A DNA stretch of 16,873 bases from an uncultured Oscillospiraceae bacterium (GCA_900756575.1 CAAEKQ010000134.1:1-16873), one strand, 5' to 3'; positions 7,877 to 14,861 are shown, numbered from the stretch's first letter. Numbers and translations: made by a program. Notes: generated from the sequence alone by a model not told the origin.

Positions 7877-9073
7877 CTAATGCTCCAATGCGAGTATATC
7901 AGACTTTGGAAGTTTGCCATTACCACAGGCAAGAAGATAAGCCGCTGCCCTATTGGCAAAGCGGTGTGTCCTGGACGTGTCCCACTCCGCCAACCGCACA
8001 ATCTCCGCTGCGCTTCGCTCAAAATCGAACTGAATCTCGCCCCATTCGCCGTCGTTGTCCACCTGATACAGGTAGATAGCGGCGGCAATTTTTTGTTTTC
8101 TGCGGGTCTGCGATTTCCGTTTCAATCGAACCATGTGGATGACGCCAGCCTCTGTCAACAGACAGGCCAGATGTTCCACCGCCCGGCGATAGGCACGTTC
8201 CGCCCCGCTGGCGGTGCTGCCCTCAAACTGCACCGCCAAGTCCTCAAAGCTCATGCGGGTGCTGAGCGGGCTCACCCGACCGCAGGTCATGCAGACGGCG
8301 TTCCGCTTTTCCAAAAGGGTCTGTTCCCGGTAATCCAGCTTTTCAAAAGCCTCCCGAACAGCCTTGGCCCGGATGCTGTTCCATAGAATGTCCGCATAAT
8401 TCCAGCTGTCGTTCCGGCTTACATCTTCTCCGGTCTCCTCCCCCTCTTCGTCCTGTACTGTCTGGTAGAAGGGCACCCGGCTGCGGTTGCACTGTGCCAA
8501 CGCCAGGTACTCTGCGGCAGTCATTTCGGTGCAGTTCTGATGGTTGGCATATTCGGCGATGACATCTTTTGTGCTCTTGCCGGAATTGTTGTAGAGCCAG
8601 GCGATCCCACGAGCGGCCTTGTATTCGTCCAGAGATTGGAAGGAACCGGCCTCTTCCTGGCGGCGGCACTCCAGAAGTGCATTGCCGATAAAATAATGGG
8701 CATAGGTCAGAAAGTCCGCCTCCTTCATCGGGTCATAGCCCGGAAGGCAATCCAGCATGGCGAGGACACACCCCATTTTGTAGTCCAGGAACCGCTCCGG
8801 GTCATAGCGTTCCAGCCCCTCCCGCATCAGGAAACGGCGAACACGGCCATTGAGCCGGGTTTCATAGTGGTGCAGGAAGAAGGAGAAGTAGTCCAGGTTT
8901 CGCTCCCGCAGGGCGGCAGTGATGTAATCGTTGAGTGTTTCTGCCTCCGGCGGCTGCGGGTCAAGCTGAAAGACGCGCGCCGCCTCCCGCATAGTCAGCC
9001 CCTCCGGCTGGGCCAGAAAACCATATCGGGCGCAGTAGCCGTCCAACGCCCAAGTAAATTCCACTTCCGCCAT
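7877..9073 (-). CDS. sigma-70-like RNA polymerase sigma factor with C-terminal extension
   Basis: A 398-residue protein on the minus strand, starting MAEVEFTWAL, with GTGAGGAA just before the ATG and only 23 nt after the upstream gene's stop. Residues about 90-140 resemble sigma region 2: a helix with the YDP-x4-DFLTYAHYFI pattern (113-129), like the YDPxxGxxFxTYAxxxI of sigma-70 factors. Residues about 240-306 resemble region 4, with FEKLDYREQTLLEKR then FEDLAVQFEGSTASGAERAYRRAVEHL as a helix-turn-helix. Between the two halves of region 4 lies an insert with CMTC (261-264), unusual for sigma factors. The N-terminal 85 residues and C-terminal 90 residues are extra. It probably directs transcription of element genes, or is a sigma-derived DNA-binding regulator. 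Its target promoters are unknown. Confidence 0.75.
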   Translation of the reverse strand: MAEVEFTWALDGYCARYGFLAQPEGLTMREAARVFQLDPQPPEAETLNDYITAALRERNLDYFSFFLHHYETRLNGRVRRFLMREGLERYDPERFLDYKMGCVLAMLDCLPGYDPMKEADFLTYAHYFIGNALLECRRQEEAGSFQSLDEYKAARGIAWLYNNSGKSTKDVIAEYANHQNCTEMTAAEYLALAQCNRSRVPFYQTVQDEEGEETGEDVSRNDSWNYADILWNSIRAKAVREAFEKLDYREQTLLEKRNAVCMTCGRVSPLSTRMSFEDLAVQFEGSTASGAERAYRRAVEHLACLLTEAGVIHMVRLKRKSQTRRKQKIAAAIYLYQVDNDGEWGEIQFDFERSAAEIVRLAEWDTSRTHRFANRAAAYLLACGNGKLPKSDILALEH

Positions 9074-9096
9074 TTCCTCACCGCCTTCCTATGGCA

Positions 9097-10221
9097 CTAC
9101 AAAGCCATTCGTCTCTTTGCCTCTGCAAGCAGGGCCTCCTGGGTCATTTCCTGCTCGTATCTGGTGCTGGCATAACTGTGGTCAGAGATCGCCCGCAGCA
9201 TCTTATCCTTTGCCAGCTTTTTCATTACTTTGGCCAGTTCCGCGTCCAGCTTCCCACGGCGGGTACTCTGGAGGATGGTATTCATCCGACGGTTATAGAC
9301 CGCCTTAATGGGGTGGTCTGCCGCCAGCTCCCGCTGTGCCCGCCCCCGCAGGTTGCCGATCTGACGGCACGTCCGGCGCCGCTTGTCCCCTGGAGCCAGA
9401 CCGCCGCAGTATTTGGTGCGCCGGGCATCGGTGGTCAAAAACCACCGCCCGCAGATGGGGCACTGTCTGGGCGCATGGCCCACGCACAGACCCTCGAACA
9501 GGTCGGAGCGAAACATCCCCACAAAACTGACGTAGTGCATCCGCTTCACCAGCTGCGGTTCCGCCGCACCGGGGCGAATGGCGGAGACGTACTGCACCGA
9601 GGCGTTGGTCAGGGTCATCCAGGAGGGATTGCCGTCAGAGAGTGTCGGTTCTTCCTGGAAAAACTGCCCAAACAGTGCTGCATAGCCCTCCGCCGTGCGG
9701 TCGTGGCCGGGTTCATTCAGCTGCCGGGCAAACGGGAGCAGGGCGTCCTTGTACTGGCGGAGGGAATAGCTCAGATGTCCCAATACCTGGGTCATGCGGA
9801 TCAGCTGCGCCGCCCTGCTGTGCTGGCCGGTCAAGGTGCAGAGCAGCTGCTCCTGCTGGGAAAGCTGCAAATAATCTCTTGCATCTTCCAGATACGCGGC
9901 AGAGAAAACATCCGCCAGTTTCTTCCCGAAGTCACTATTGGACAGCCGGGAGAACGGCGGCGTAACATCCATGAAGGAGAGGATGACGCTGGCAGCGCCC
10001 TGCACTTGGGGCAGCAGCGTCAGGTCCACCGTCCCCGTGTTCATCCCCTGCAGCAGGCGGTTCATCGTATCGCAGGGCGGGGTAAGGGTTTCAATCGCTT
10101 CAGCTGAAATGTTCAATACCTCGCAGCCAATGGTCCCCGTGGGCATGGCGCAGCCCTCGTAAGTCACGGTATCCTGCCAGAAATCCAGCGACAGCACTGC
10201 GTGGTTGATGATCTTGTCCAT
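9097..10221 (-). CDS. zinc-finger protein of the DUF6076 type, unknown function
   Basis: A 374-residue protein on the minus strand. The ATG at 10221 was chosen because GGAGGAGG lies about 5 nt upstream and a good promoter ends just before it. The longer frame back to 10281 would start inside that promoter's -35 element. Residues 1-240 are helical without a known motif. A likely zinc-binding motif follows: C254-PI-C257, then C272 and C285, within a basic segment (DARRTKYC, DKRRRTC) that resembles the CGNR/DUF6076 zinc-finger arrangement and would suit nucleic-acid binding. The C-terminal 80 residues are basic and helical. It is the first gene of a two-gene minus-strand operon with the sigma-like factor, so it may regulate or partner that factor. 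The DUF6076 name is from memory and not checked. Confidence 0.75.
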   Translation of the reverse strand: MDKIINHAVLSLDFWQDTVTYEGCAMPTGTIGCEVLNISAEAIETLTPPCDTMNRLLQGMNTGTVDLTLLPQVQGAASVILSFMDVTPPFSRLSNSDFGKKLADVFSAAYLEDARDYLQLSQQEQLLCTLTGQHSRAAQLIRMTQVLGHLSYSLRQYKDALLPFARQLNEPGHDRTAEGYAALFGQFFQEEPTLSDGNPSWMTLTNASVQYVSAIRPGAAEPQLVKRMHYVSFVGMFRSDLFEGLCVGHAPRQCPICGRWFLTTDARRTKYCGGLAPGDKRRRTCRQIGNLRGRAQRELAADHPIKAVYNRRMNTILQSTRRGKLDAELAKVMKKLAKDKMLRAISDHSYASTRYEQEMTQEALLAEAKRRMAL

Positions 10222-10232
10222 CGGCCTCCTCC

Positions 10233-10288
10233 TGTCATGTTTTTCTTTTTCTATCATAGCACACAGGCAGGGCTTTGTCATGTTTTTT
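10233..10288. repeat. direct repeat pair flanking the promoter, candidate operator
   Basis: TGTCATGTTTTT occurs at 10233-10244 and again at 10276-10287, 43 bp apart (about four helical turns). One copy covers the -35 element of the minus-strand promoter and the other covers its start site and early leader. A weaker TGTCGTG lies at 10299-10305. The placement suits binding by a repressor or activator of the operon. Confidence 0.45.
10253..10281 (-). promoter_or_regulatory. promoter of the zinc-finger/sigma-like operon
   Basis: On the minus strand ATGACA (10281-10276) and TATGAT (10258-10253) are separated by exactly 17 nt. A TGC before the -10 box gives an extended -10. The predicted start, near 10246, leaves a leader of about 25 nt that contains the GGAGGAGG ribosome binding site. 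This is a strong match to a housekeeping sigma-A promoter. Confidence 0.7.
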
Positions 10289-10393
10289 GAAACGGCGCTG
10301 TCGTGCCATCAGCCTGTTTTTTTCGATTTTCCCCATAACTGATACAGAGGGGTGAGAAAAGCGCCCCACGCATCAAGAAATGGAGGGAATTGT

Positions 10394-11050
10394 ATGAACC
10401 TGTTTGAAACCGTAAAAACCGCCGTCAACGCCAGGGAGGCTGCACAGCTGTATGGCGTTGCGGTCAACCGCTGTGGAATGGCGCTCTGCCCCTTCCACAA
10501 CGACCACCACCCCAGCCTGCTGGTAGCAGACGACCACTACCACTGTTTTGCCTGCGGAGCGCACGGGGACGTCATCGACCTGGCTGCCAATCTTTTTGGC
10601 CTGAGCCTGTATGATGCAGCCCGAAAACTGGCGGCGGACTTCCATCTTGCGCCGGACAAGCCCCTGCCGGAATCCATCTGCCAAAAACTGAAACAGAAAA
10701 CCAAGGCACAGCAGCTCCGGGAGGATGAGCGGCTGTGCTGTTCTGTTTTGGGGCAGTACCGCCGGACGCTGGAGGAGTGGAAACTGCGGTATGCCCCGCA
10801 GACACCGGAGGAAACACTGAACGAGCGGTTTGTGGAGGCTTGCCACCGGCTTCCCTGGGCGGAGTACCTGCTGGACGCCCTGCTGCAAGGGGATTCCCAT
10901 GAGCGGGAGACAGTGGTTCAGCAGCTGATGGCAGACGGAAGCATCCAAAAGATCAATCGGCAACTGAAAGAATGGAGAAAGGAGACAACACACAATGCGC
11001 AAACAATCTGCTGCGCCGCCCAGTCACGGCGGCTGGCCCGCCTGGTATGA
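10394..11050 (+). CDS. CHC2 zinc-finger primase N-terminal domain protein
   Basis: A 218-residue protein starting at the ATG with GGAGGG 6 nt upstream. Residues about 28-70 are a clear CHC2 zinc-binding domain as in DnaG: C32-PF-H35, then C51-FA-C54, with the typical HHPSL, YHCFACG and GDVIDL segments. The rest is helical and charged. No TOPRIM catalytic domain is present, so on its own it lacks the known primase active site. It probably recognises DNA and works with the helicase that follows, whose start overlaps this gene by 56 nt in another frame. Split primase/helicase pairs of this kind are common in phage satellites, plasmids and integrative elements. It lies divergent from the sigma-like operon across a 170-nt control region. 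Confidence 0.85.
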   Translation: MNLFETVKTAVNAREAAQLYGVAVNRCGMALCPFHNDHHPSLLVADDHYHCFACGAHGDVIDLAANLFGLSLYDAARKLAADFHLAPDKPLPESICQKLKQKTKAQQLREDERLCCSVLGQYRRTLEEWKLRYAPQTPEETLNERFVEACHRLPWAEYLLDALLQGDSHERETVVQQLMADGSIQKINRQLKEWRKETTHNAQTICCAAQSRRLARLV

Positions 11051-12314
11051 CGGGAAGAACATCAACGAGGTGCTGTTCTGCGAGGAATTTCTGGCGGCTC
11101 ACCCTATGAAGTGTATCCGGGGCAGGCTGTTCACGGTGGACGGAGCGGTGGAGGACGAGGCGGTGGTCAGCCAGCAGATCCTGGAGACTGTTTCCGGCTG
11201 CGTCACCAGCGGACTGTCCAAGCTGGTGTCCAACCTGCTCGCCAGCATCAAACTGCAAGCCTACTCGCCGCCTCTTCCCATCGAGACCGACCGCATCCAC
11301 GTGGCCAACGGCACCTATTTCATGGACGGCCGCTTCTCGCCGGAAAAGACCTACTGCAACAACCGCCTGGCCGTGGGCTATCTGCCAGACGCCCCCAGAC
11401 CGGAGCGGTGGCTGCGGTTCCTCTCCGAATTGCTAGAACCGGAGGACATCCCCACCTTGCAGGAGTACCTGGGCTACTGCCTGCTGCCCACCACCAGGGC
11501 CCAAAAGATGCTGCTCATCATCGGCAGGGGCGGCGAGGGCAAAAGCCGAATCGGCCTGGTGATGCGTGCCATCCTGGGGGACAGCATGAACACCACCAGT
11601 ATCCAGAAGGTGGAAAACAACCGCTTCAGCCGGGCTGACCTGGAGCACAAGCTGCTAATGGTGGACGATGATATGGATTTGAGCGCCCTGCCCAAAACCA
11701 ACTACATCAAGTCCATCGTCACCTCCGAGTGCAAGATGGATTTGGAGCGCAAAGGCGTCCAGAGCTACCAGAGTCTGCTCTATGTGCGCTTTCTCTGCTT
11801 CGGCAACGGGGCGTTGACGGCGCTTCACGACCAGTCCGATGGCTTCTTCCGGCGGCAGATCGTCCTGACCACCAGGGACCGTCCGGCGGACCGGGTGGAC
11901 GACCCCTTCCTGGCAGAGAAGCTGGCGGCGGAGCGAGAGGGCATTTTCCTGTGGTGCCTGGAGGGGCTGCACCGCCTCATCGCCCAGAACTACCGCTTTA
12001 CGATCAGCCCCAAGGCCCAGGAGAACGTGGAAACGGTGCGGCGCGGCAGCAACAACGTGGTGGAGTTTTTGCAGTCGGAGGGGTACATTCGCTTTCGTGC
12101 GGACTATGAGGCCAGTTCCAAGTCCATCTATGAGGCATACAAGGTCTGGTGCGAGGACAATGTGCGCAAGCCCCTGTCGGCCAACCGCCTCAGCTCAGAG
12201 CTGACCCAAAACGCGGCAGCCTACAACGTGGAACCCACCAACAATATCTACTCCGGCGGCAGGCGGGTGCGGGGCTTTGTGGGGATCGAGGTGGTCGCAC
12301 TGCCCTTTGGCTGA
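10995..12314 (+). CDS. SF3/D5-type replicative helicase (phage/plasmid primase P4 C-terminal family)
   Basis: A 439-residue protein starting at the ATG at 10995, with AAAGGAGA about 10 nt upstream inside the 3' end of the primase gene. It carries superfamily 3 helicase motifs in order: Walker A G177-RGGEG-K183-S184, Walker B-like LLMVDDD at 220-226, motif C-like LCFGNG at 267-272 (N271 as sensor), and a likely arginine finger at R286-R287. Residues about 130-175 match the D5 N-terminal segment before the ATPase. The C-terminal 90 residues suit a winged-helix domain (YEASSKSIYEAYKVWCEDN). It probably unwinds the element's origin as a hexamer together with the CHC2 protein. It is complete and has no frame damage. 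Confidence 0.9.
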   Translation: MRKQSAAPPSHGGWPAWYDGKNINEVLFCEEFLAAHPMKCIRGRLFTVDGAVEDEAVVSQQILETVSGCVTSGLSKLVSNLLASIKLQAYSPPLPIETDRIHVANGTYFMDGRFSPEKTYCNNRLAVGYLPDAPRPERWLRFLSELLEPEDIPTLQEYLGYCLLPTTRAQKMLLIIGRGGEGKSRIGLVMRAILGDSMNTTSIQKVENNRFSRADLEHKLLMVDDDMDLSALPKTNYIKSIVTSECKMDLERKGVQSYQSLLYVRFLCFGNGALTALHDQSDGFFRRQIVLTTRDRPADRVDDPFLAEKLAAEREGIFLWCLEGLHRLIAQNYRFTISPKAQENVETVRRGSNNVVEFLQSEGYIRFRADYEASSKSIYEAYKVWCEDNVRKPLSANRLSSELTQNAAAYNVEPTNNIYSGGRRVRGFVGIEVVALPFG

Positions 12315-12332
12315 AATTGAAGTGAGATTTTG

Positions 12333-12358
12333 CTGTACGTACTGTACGGTACGTACAG
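12333..12358. repeat. perfect 10-bp palindrome rich in GTAC, candidate binding site
   Basis: CTGTACGTAC at 12333-12342 and its exact reverse complement GTACGTACAG at 12349-12358 flank a 6-nt TGTACG. The site starts 18 nt after the helicase stop. It could be a protein-binding site for replication or autoregulation. A terminator is less likely because no T run follows directly. Confidence 0.65.
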
Positions 12359-12411
12359 AGGATTTTCGCTTTTCCCTCAGAATAAGAAGGCAAAATGACT
12401 ATGCAAATTTC

Positions 12412-12460
12412 AAGGCCTGTGCAAACCGTGAACTATTTCACGGCAGGAAGCACAGGCTTT
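12412..12460. repeat. two-tier hairpin
   Basis: The outer stem GCCTGTGC (12415-12422) pairs with GCACAGGC (12450-12457), and the A/T pairs beside it extend the arm. The inner stem CCGTGAA (12426-12432) pairs with TTCACGG (12437-12443) around a 4-nt loop. The T-rich sequence after it (CTTTCTTGTTT) would let it act as a transcription terminator for the helicase operon. It could equally be part of an origin. Confidence 0.55.
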
Positions 12461-12472
12461 CTTGTTTGGTGA

Positions 12473-12560
12473 TTTACCGGGCAGTGAAGCCCCATCGCCC
12501 GGCGGTGAGGAAGCACACGGTCGCAAACAAAACACCGCCAGACGGTAAAGCCGGATGGGG
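12473..12560 (+). ncRNA. possible structured RNA or origin element with crossing stems
   Basis: Four complementary pairs are packed into 88 nt: TTTACCG (12473-12479) with CGGTAAA (12543-12549); CCGGGC (12477-12482) with GCCCGG (12497-12502); CCCCATC (12490-12496) with GATGGGG (12554-12560); and GGCGGTG (12501-12507) with CACCGCC (12533-12539). The first and third cross, giving a pseudoknot or competing folds. CCCCATCGC is repeated at 12574-12582. It lies upstream of a small HTH-like gene, so a regulatory leader is possible. I do not recognise a known riboswitch or ribozyme family. Confidence 0.35.
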
Positions 12561-12622
12561 TCACGTTTGAGTACCCCATCGCAGCGCAAATTACGAATGA
12601 AAGGCGTCCGTGCTTAAAAATT

Positions 12623-12631
12623 TTATCCACC
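12623..12631 (+). promoter_or_regulatory. near-consensus DnaA box in the candidate origin region
   Basis: TTATCCACC matches the DnaA box TTATCCACA at 8 of 9 positions. It directly follows an A/T-rich stretch (TTAAAAATTTTA, 12614-12625). A 7-bp hairpin overlaps it: CCGGTGA (12630-12636) with TCACCGG (12644-12650). Next to that is GAAATG-AACA-CATTTC (12651-12666). With primase and helicase genes upstream, this supports a replication origin, but one box is weak evidence. Confidence 0.35.
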
Positions 12632-12691
12632 GGTGACGGCACATCACCGGGAAATGAACACATTTCACGAACAAATGGAGGCAAAAACGAC

Positions 12692-12913
12692 ATGAAATCC
12701 AATCTGAGAAACGAGATCAAGGCGTACATTGTGCGCTCCGGCTGTACGATGCAGGAGGTGGTAGACCTGCTTTCTGACGAACATGGTTGGAGCAACAGTG
12801 TTTCCAACTTGTCCAACAAACTCCAGCGGGAATCTCTGCGCTACACCGAGGCCGTGCAGCTGGCCGATGCCCTGGGGTACGACATCGTGTGGCAGCGCCG
12901 CACCAAACCGTGA
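12692..12913 (+). CDS. small helix-turn-helix-like protein, unknown function
   Basis: A 73-residue protein starting at the ATG with GGAGG about 10 nt upstream. It is helical throughout. The order of helices around SGCTMQEVVDLLSDEHG, SVSNLSNKLQRESLRY and TEAVQLADALGYDIVW resembles a lambda-repressor-like HTH: the middle segment sits where a recognition helix would be, and the final ADALGYDIVW recalls the last helix and strand of small phage/plasmid regulators. It lies between the inverted-repeat-rich region and oriT, a usual place for an accessory regulator of replication or mobilization. It has no other domain. The family is not certain. Confidence 0.7.
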   Translation: MKSNLRNEIKAYIVRSGCTMQEVVDLLSDEHGWSNSVSNLSNKLQRESLRYTEAVQLADALGYDIVWQRRTKP

Positions 12914-13239
12914 CTCTAGTACCCATCGAAGAAGCCGCAGATTCTGAGATGGCTTGGCTGGGAGAATCCGGCGGATTGCCCCGGCCCGTGGGCGGCAGTA
13001 TTGAAGCAAAACCGATGACTTCAAAGCTGCCGTCCATACCGGCTTTTTCGGATTGCGGGCATCACGGGTGAGCCGAAAAAGGCGGAAGGCTTCCGCAGAA
13101 GCCGCACTCCCCCTCGGAGAGCCCACGGCACTTTGCAGCCCTCCGGGATGAAAGTGTTATAATGGGTTATTACACTTCCCGCAGGAAGTGCATCCCCGCC
13201 CCGCAGCCGTCCACGCCCCAACGAAAGGAGTTGATTTTT
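12914..13239. other. non-coding region leading to oriT and the relaxase
   Basis: No gene is supported in this 326-bp stretch. It contains CTTTTTCGG (13043-13051) complementary to CCGAAAAAG (13073-13081), and the tight hairpin GGCTTC-CGCA-GAAGCC (13088-13103). The oriT-like hairpins at 13152-13190 follow, and then the relaxase ribosome binding site. An open frame running through 12787-13071 overlaps the HTH-like gene and has no ribosome binding site of its own. Confidence 0.6.
13152..13190 (+). other. oriT: oriT-like site of the MobV type with alternative hairpins
   Basis: AAGTGTTATAA (13152-13162) pairs with TTATTACACTT (13167-13177) with one mismatch and a TGGG loop. CACTTCC (13173-13179) pairs perfectly with GGAAGTG (13184-13190), so the two hairpins share CACTT and exclude each other. 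Overlapping inverted repeats and an AGTGTxTTATA-like nick region are known for the pMV158 MobV oriT. The site ends 49 nt before the MobV relaxase gene, the usual position. The nick site is inferred, not shown. Confidence 0.65.
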
Positions 13240-14517
13240 ATGGCCAGAAATGATGGAATCGACCGTACAAGCGCCAGAAATGTGGATGCCCCGGACAAGG
13301 ACATCGGCAACACCCAAAAGCACAACGAACGGGAAAAAGACAGCTACCGCAACCCCGATATTGTCCCGGAACGCACTCCGCTTAATATCCACTTCAAAGC
13401 CCCCACCGCCAGCTACACGGAGATGTTCCGGCAGATGGAGCAGGAGAAAATCGTCTCCACCCGCGGGCTGAAACCCGATGCCACCCACTTCGGCGAGCTG
13501 ATCTTCGATGTGAACTCCGCCTACTTCCACAACCACGGCGGCTATGAATTTGCCAGGCAGTTTTACGCCGATGCCTACAAAGCCGCCGTGGAGATCGTGG
13601 GCGGGGAGCAGTATATCCTTTCTGCCGTGATGCACGCTGATGAGATCAACCGGGCCATGTCCGAGGCGCTGGGCCAGGAGGTGTATCACTACCACCTCCA
13701 TGTGGTCTATGTGCCGGTGGTGGAAAAACAGATCCTTTGGAGCAAACGCTGCAAGGACAAGTCTTTGGTCGGCACGGTGAAGGAGACCGTCATGCAGGTC
13801 AGCCGGAGCAAGAAATGGATGTCCAAGCCCGCCCTCGATGCCAATGGAAACCCGGTCTTGCAAAAGAACGGAAAGCCCGTCTTGAAAAAGTCCTACAGTG
13901 TGCTGCAAGATGATTTTTTCCATTTTATGCGCGCCGCCGGGTATACCGATGTGGAACGCGGCGAGCGAGGCAGCACCGAAGAGCATCTGACCGTGACCCA
14001 GTTCAAGGTGCAGGCGGAGCAGCAGCGGCTGGAGGCTGTGACCGCCCAGGTGGCCCAGGCGGAGCATACGCTGAACGCCACCGAGGCCGCCGCGCAGAAA
14101 AAGGCGAAGGAGCTGAAATCCCTCCAAGGCCAGACCAAAGAACAGCGCACGGTCGCCCTGACCGTAGAGGAGATCCAGTCAATGGGCAAGAAAAATCCCA
14201 TCACGGGAAACATTTCGCTGACGCCGCAGGAGTGCAGCACACTAAAAACCTACGCAGTCAATAGCATTACCGCCAAGGCCGACAACGGCAGGTTGCAGGA
14301 ACGGCTGGTTTCCGCCCAAAAAAGCGCCGCGATTTGGAAACAGCGGTATGAATCGCTGAGCGAAAAATATCAGGAACTAAAAAAGAGCGTCCAGCCCTAT
14401 CTGGACGCCGTGAAGCTCGCACCGGAAAGGGTGCGGGCTTTTCTTGTGGCCGTTTTGACCCACACCCCGCAAACAAGACAGCCTGTCCGCCGCCGCGGGC
14501 AGGATATGGAACTTTGA
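13240..14517 (+). CDS. MobV-family relaxase (Mob/Pre plasmid recombination enzyme)
   Basis: A 425-residue protein starting MARNDGIDRT, with AAAGGAG about 9 nt upstream. The longer frame back to 13162 would run through the oriT hairpin. Residues 28-50 match MobV motif I (H28-N29-x-R31, then NPDIVPERTPLN). H132 in MHADE and H150-Y-H152-L-H154-VVY form the metal-binding His cluster (motif III). The relaxase domain ends near residue 245. About 245-300 and 355-390 are coiled coil. Relaxases of this family nick oriT and lead the single strand into a recipient using another element's transfer channel. The tail is basic (PVRRRG). All expected motifs are present. The C-terminal coil may mediate dimerisation or membrane contact. 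Confidence 0.92.
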   Translation: MARNDGIDRTSARNVDAPDKDIGNTQKHNEREKDSYRNPDIVPERTPLNIHFKAPTASYTEMFRQMEQEKIVSTRGLKPDATHFGELIFDVNSAYFHNHGGYEFARQFYADAYKAAVEIVGGEQYILSAVMHADEINRAMSEALGQEVYHYHLHVVYVPVVEKQILWSKRCKDKSLVGTVKETVMQVSRSKKWMSKPALDANGNPVLQKNGKPVLKKSYSVLQDDFFHFMRAAGYTDVERGERGSTEEHLTVTQFKVQAEQQRLEAVTAQVAQAEHTLNATEAAAQKKAKELKSLQGQTKEQRTVALTVEEIQSMGKKNPITGNISLTPQECSTLKTYAVNSITAKADNGRLQERLVSAQKSAAIWKQRYESLSEKYQELKKSVQPYLDAVKLAPERVRAFLVAVLTHTPQTRQPVRRRGQDMEL

Positions 14518-14534
14518 TCGATGGAGGTCGCTAT

Positions 14535-14861
14535 ATGAAAAAACAAAACGATTTTATTAACGAAATGGACGATGGGTATATCGACATCGAATCCTGCTTT
14601 GACCCGGTTTTCGAGCCGCCGGCAGAACTCCTGGAAGAATGGAGCAAGCGGTATGAGGGGCCGGAACCGACCTTGAAAAACACATCGTTTTATGTCGTTG
14701 GCCCGGATGACACGAAGTATTTCTACTGTGGGAATCTCTGCATCAAAATCTCTGAGCATTTTGCGGATGGAGGCAAACAGATGGACGAGCTGGTGGAGGA
14801 CGCCGTCCGCCACCATGCGGGCCGGGACAGCAGCGCCCCGGCCTTTTTGAATGCCGTTTAA
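14535..14861 (+). CDS. small acidic protein of unknown function
   Basis: A 108-residue protein starting at the ATG with GGAGG 7 nt upstream, 17 nt after the relaxase stop, so probably co-transcribed with it. It is acidic, with an N-terminal MKKQNDFINEMDDGYIDIES region and a C-terminal strand-helix unit (CIKISEHFADGGKQMDELVED). That last unit loosely resembles short transposon-encoded proteins of the TnpW kind found beside large serine recombinases, which is a weak impression. It has no membrane segment or catalytic motif. It is placed between relaxase and recombinase and may be an accessory of either. Confidence 0.7.
   Translation: MKKQNDFINEMDDGYIDIESCFDPVFEPPAELLEEWSKRYEGPEPTLKNTSFYVVGPDDTKYFYCGNLCIKISEHFADGGKQMDELVEDAVRHHAGRDSSAPAFLNAV

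Noticed and set aside
9091..10107. Plus-strand open frame opposite the zinc-finger gene
   Set aside because: The minus-strand gene has a promoter, a ribosome binding site and a Cys motif. The plus-strand frame has none of these.
12473..12560. Known riboswitch (ZTP, cobalamin or c-di-GMP class)
   Set aside because: The stems and crossing pairs are suggestive, but I could not match the conserved core of any of these classes.
12277..12570. 97-codon open frame across the intergenic repeats
   Set aside because: No ribosome binding site or domain is seen. It overlaps the helicase end and is fully explained by the inverted-repeat region.
13021..14127. Minus-strand open frame opposite the relaxase
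   Set aside because: It is antisense to a complete MobV relaxase and runs through the oriT hairpins.
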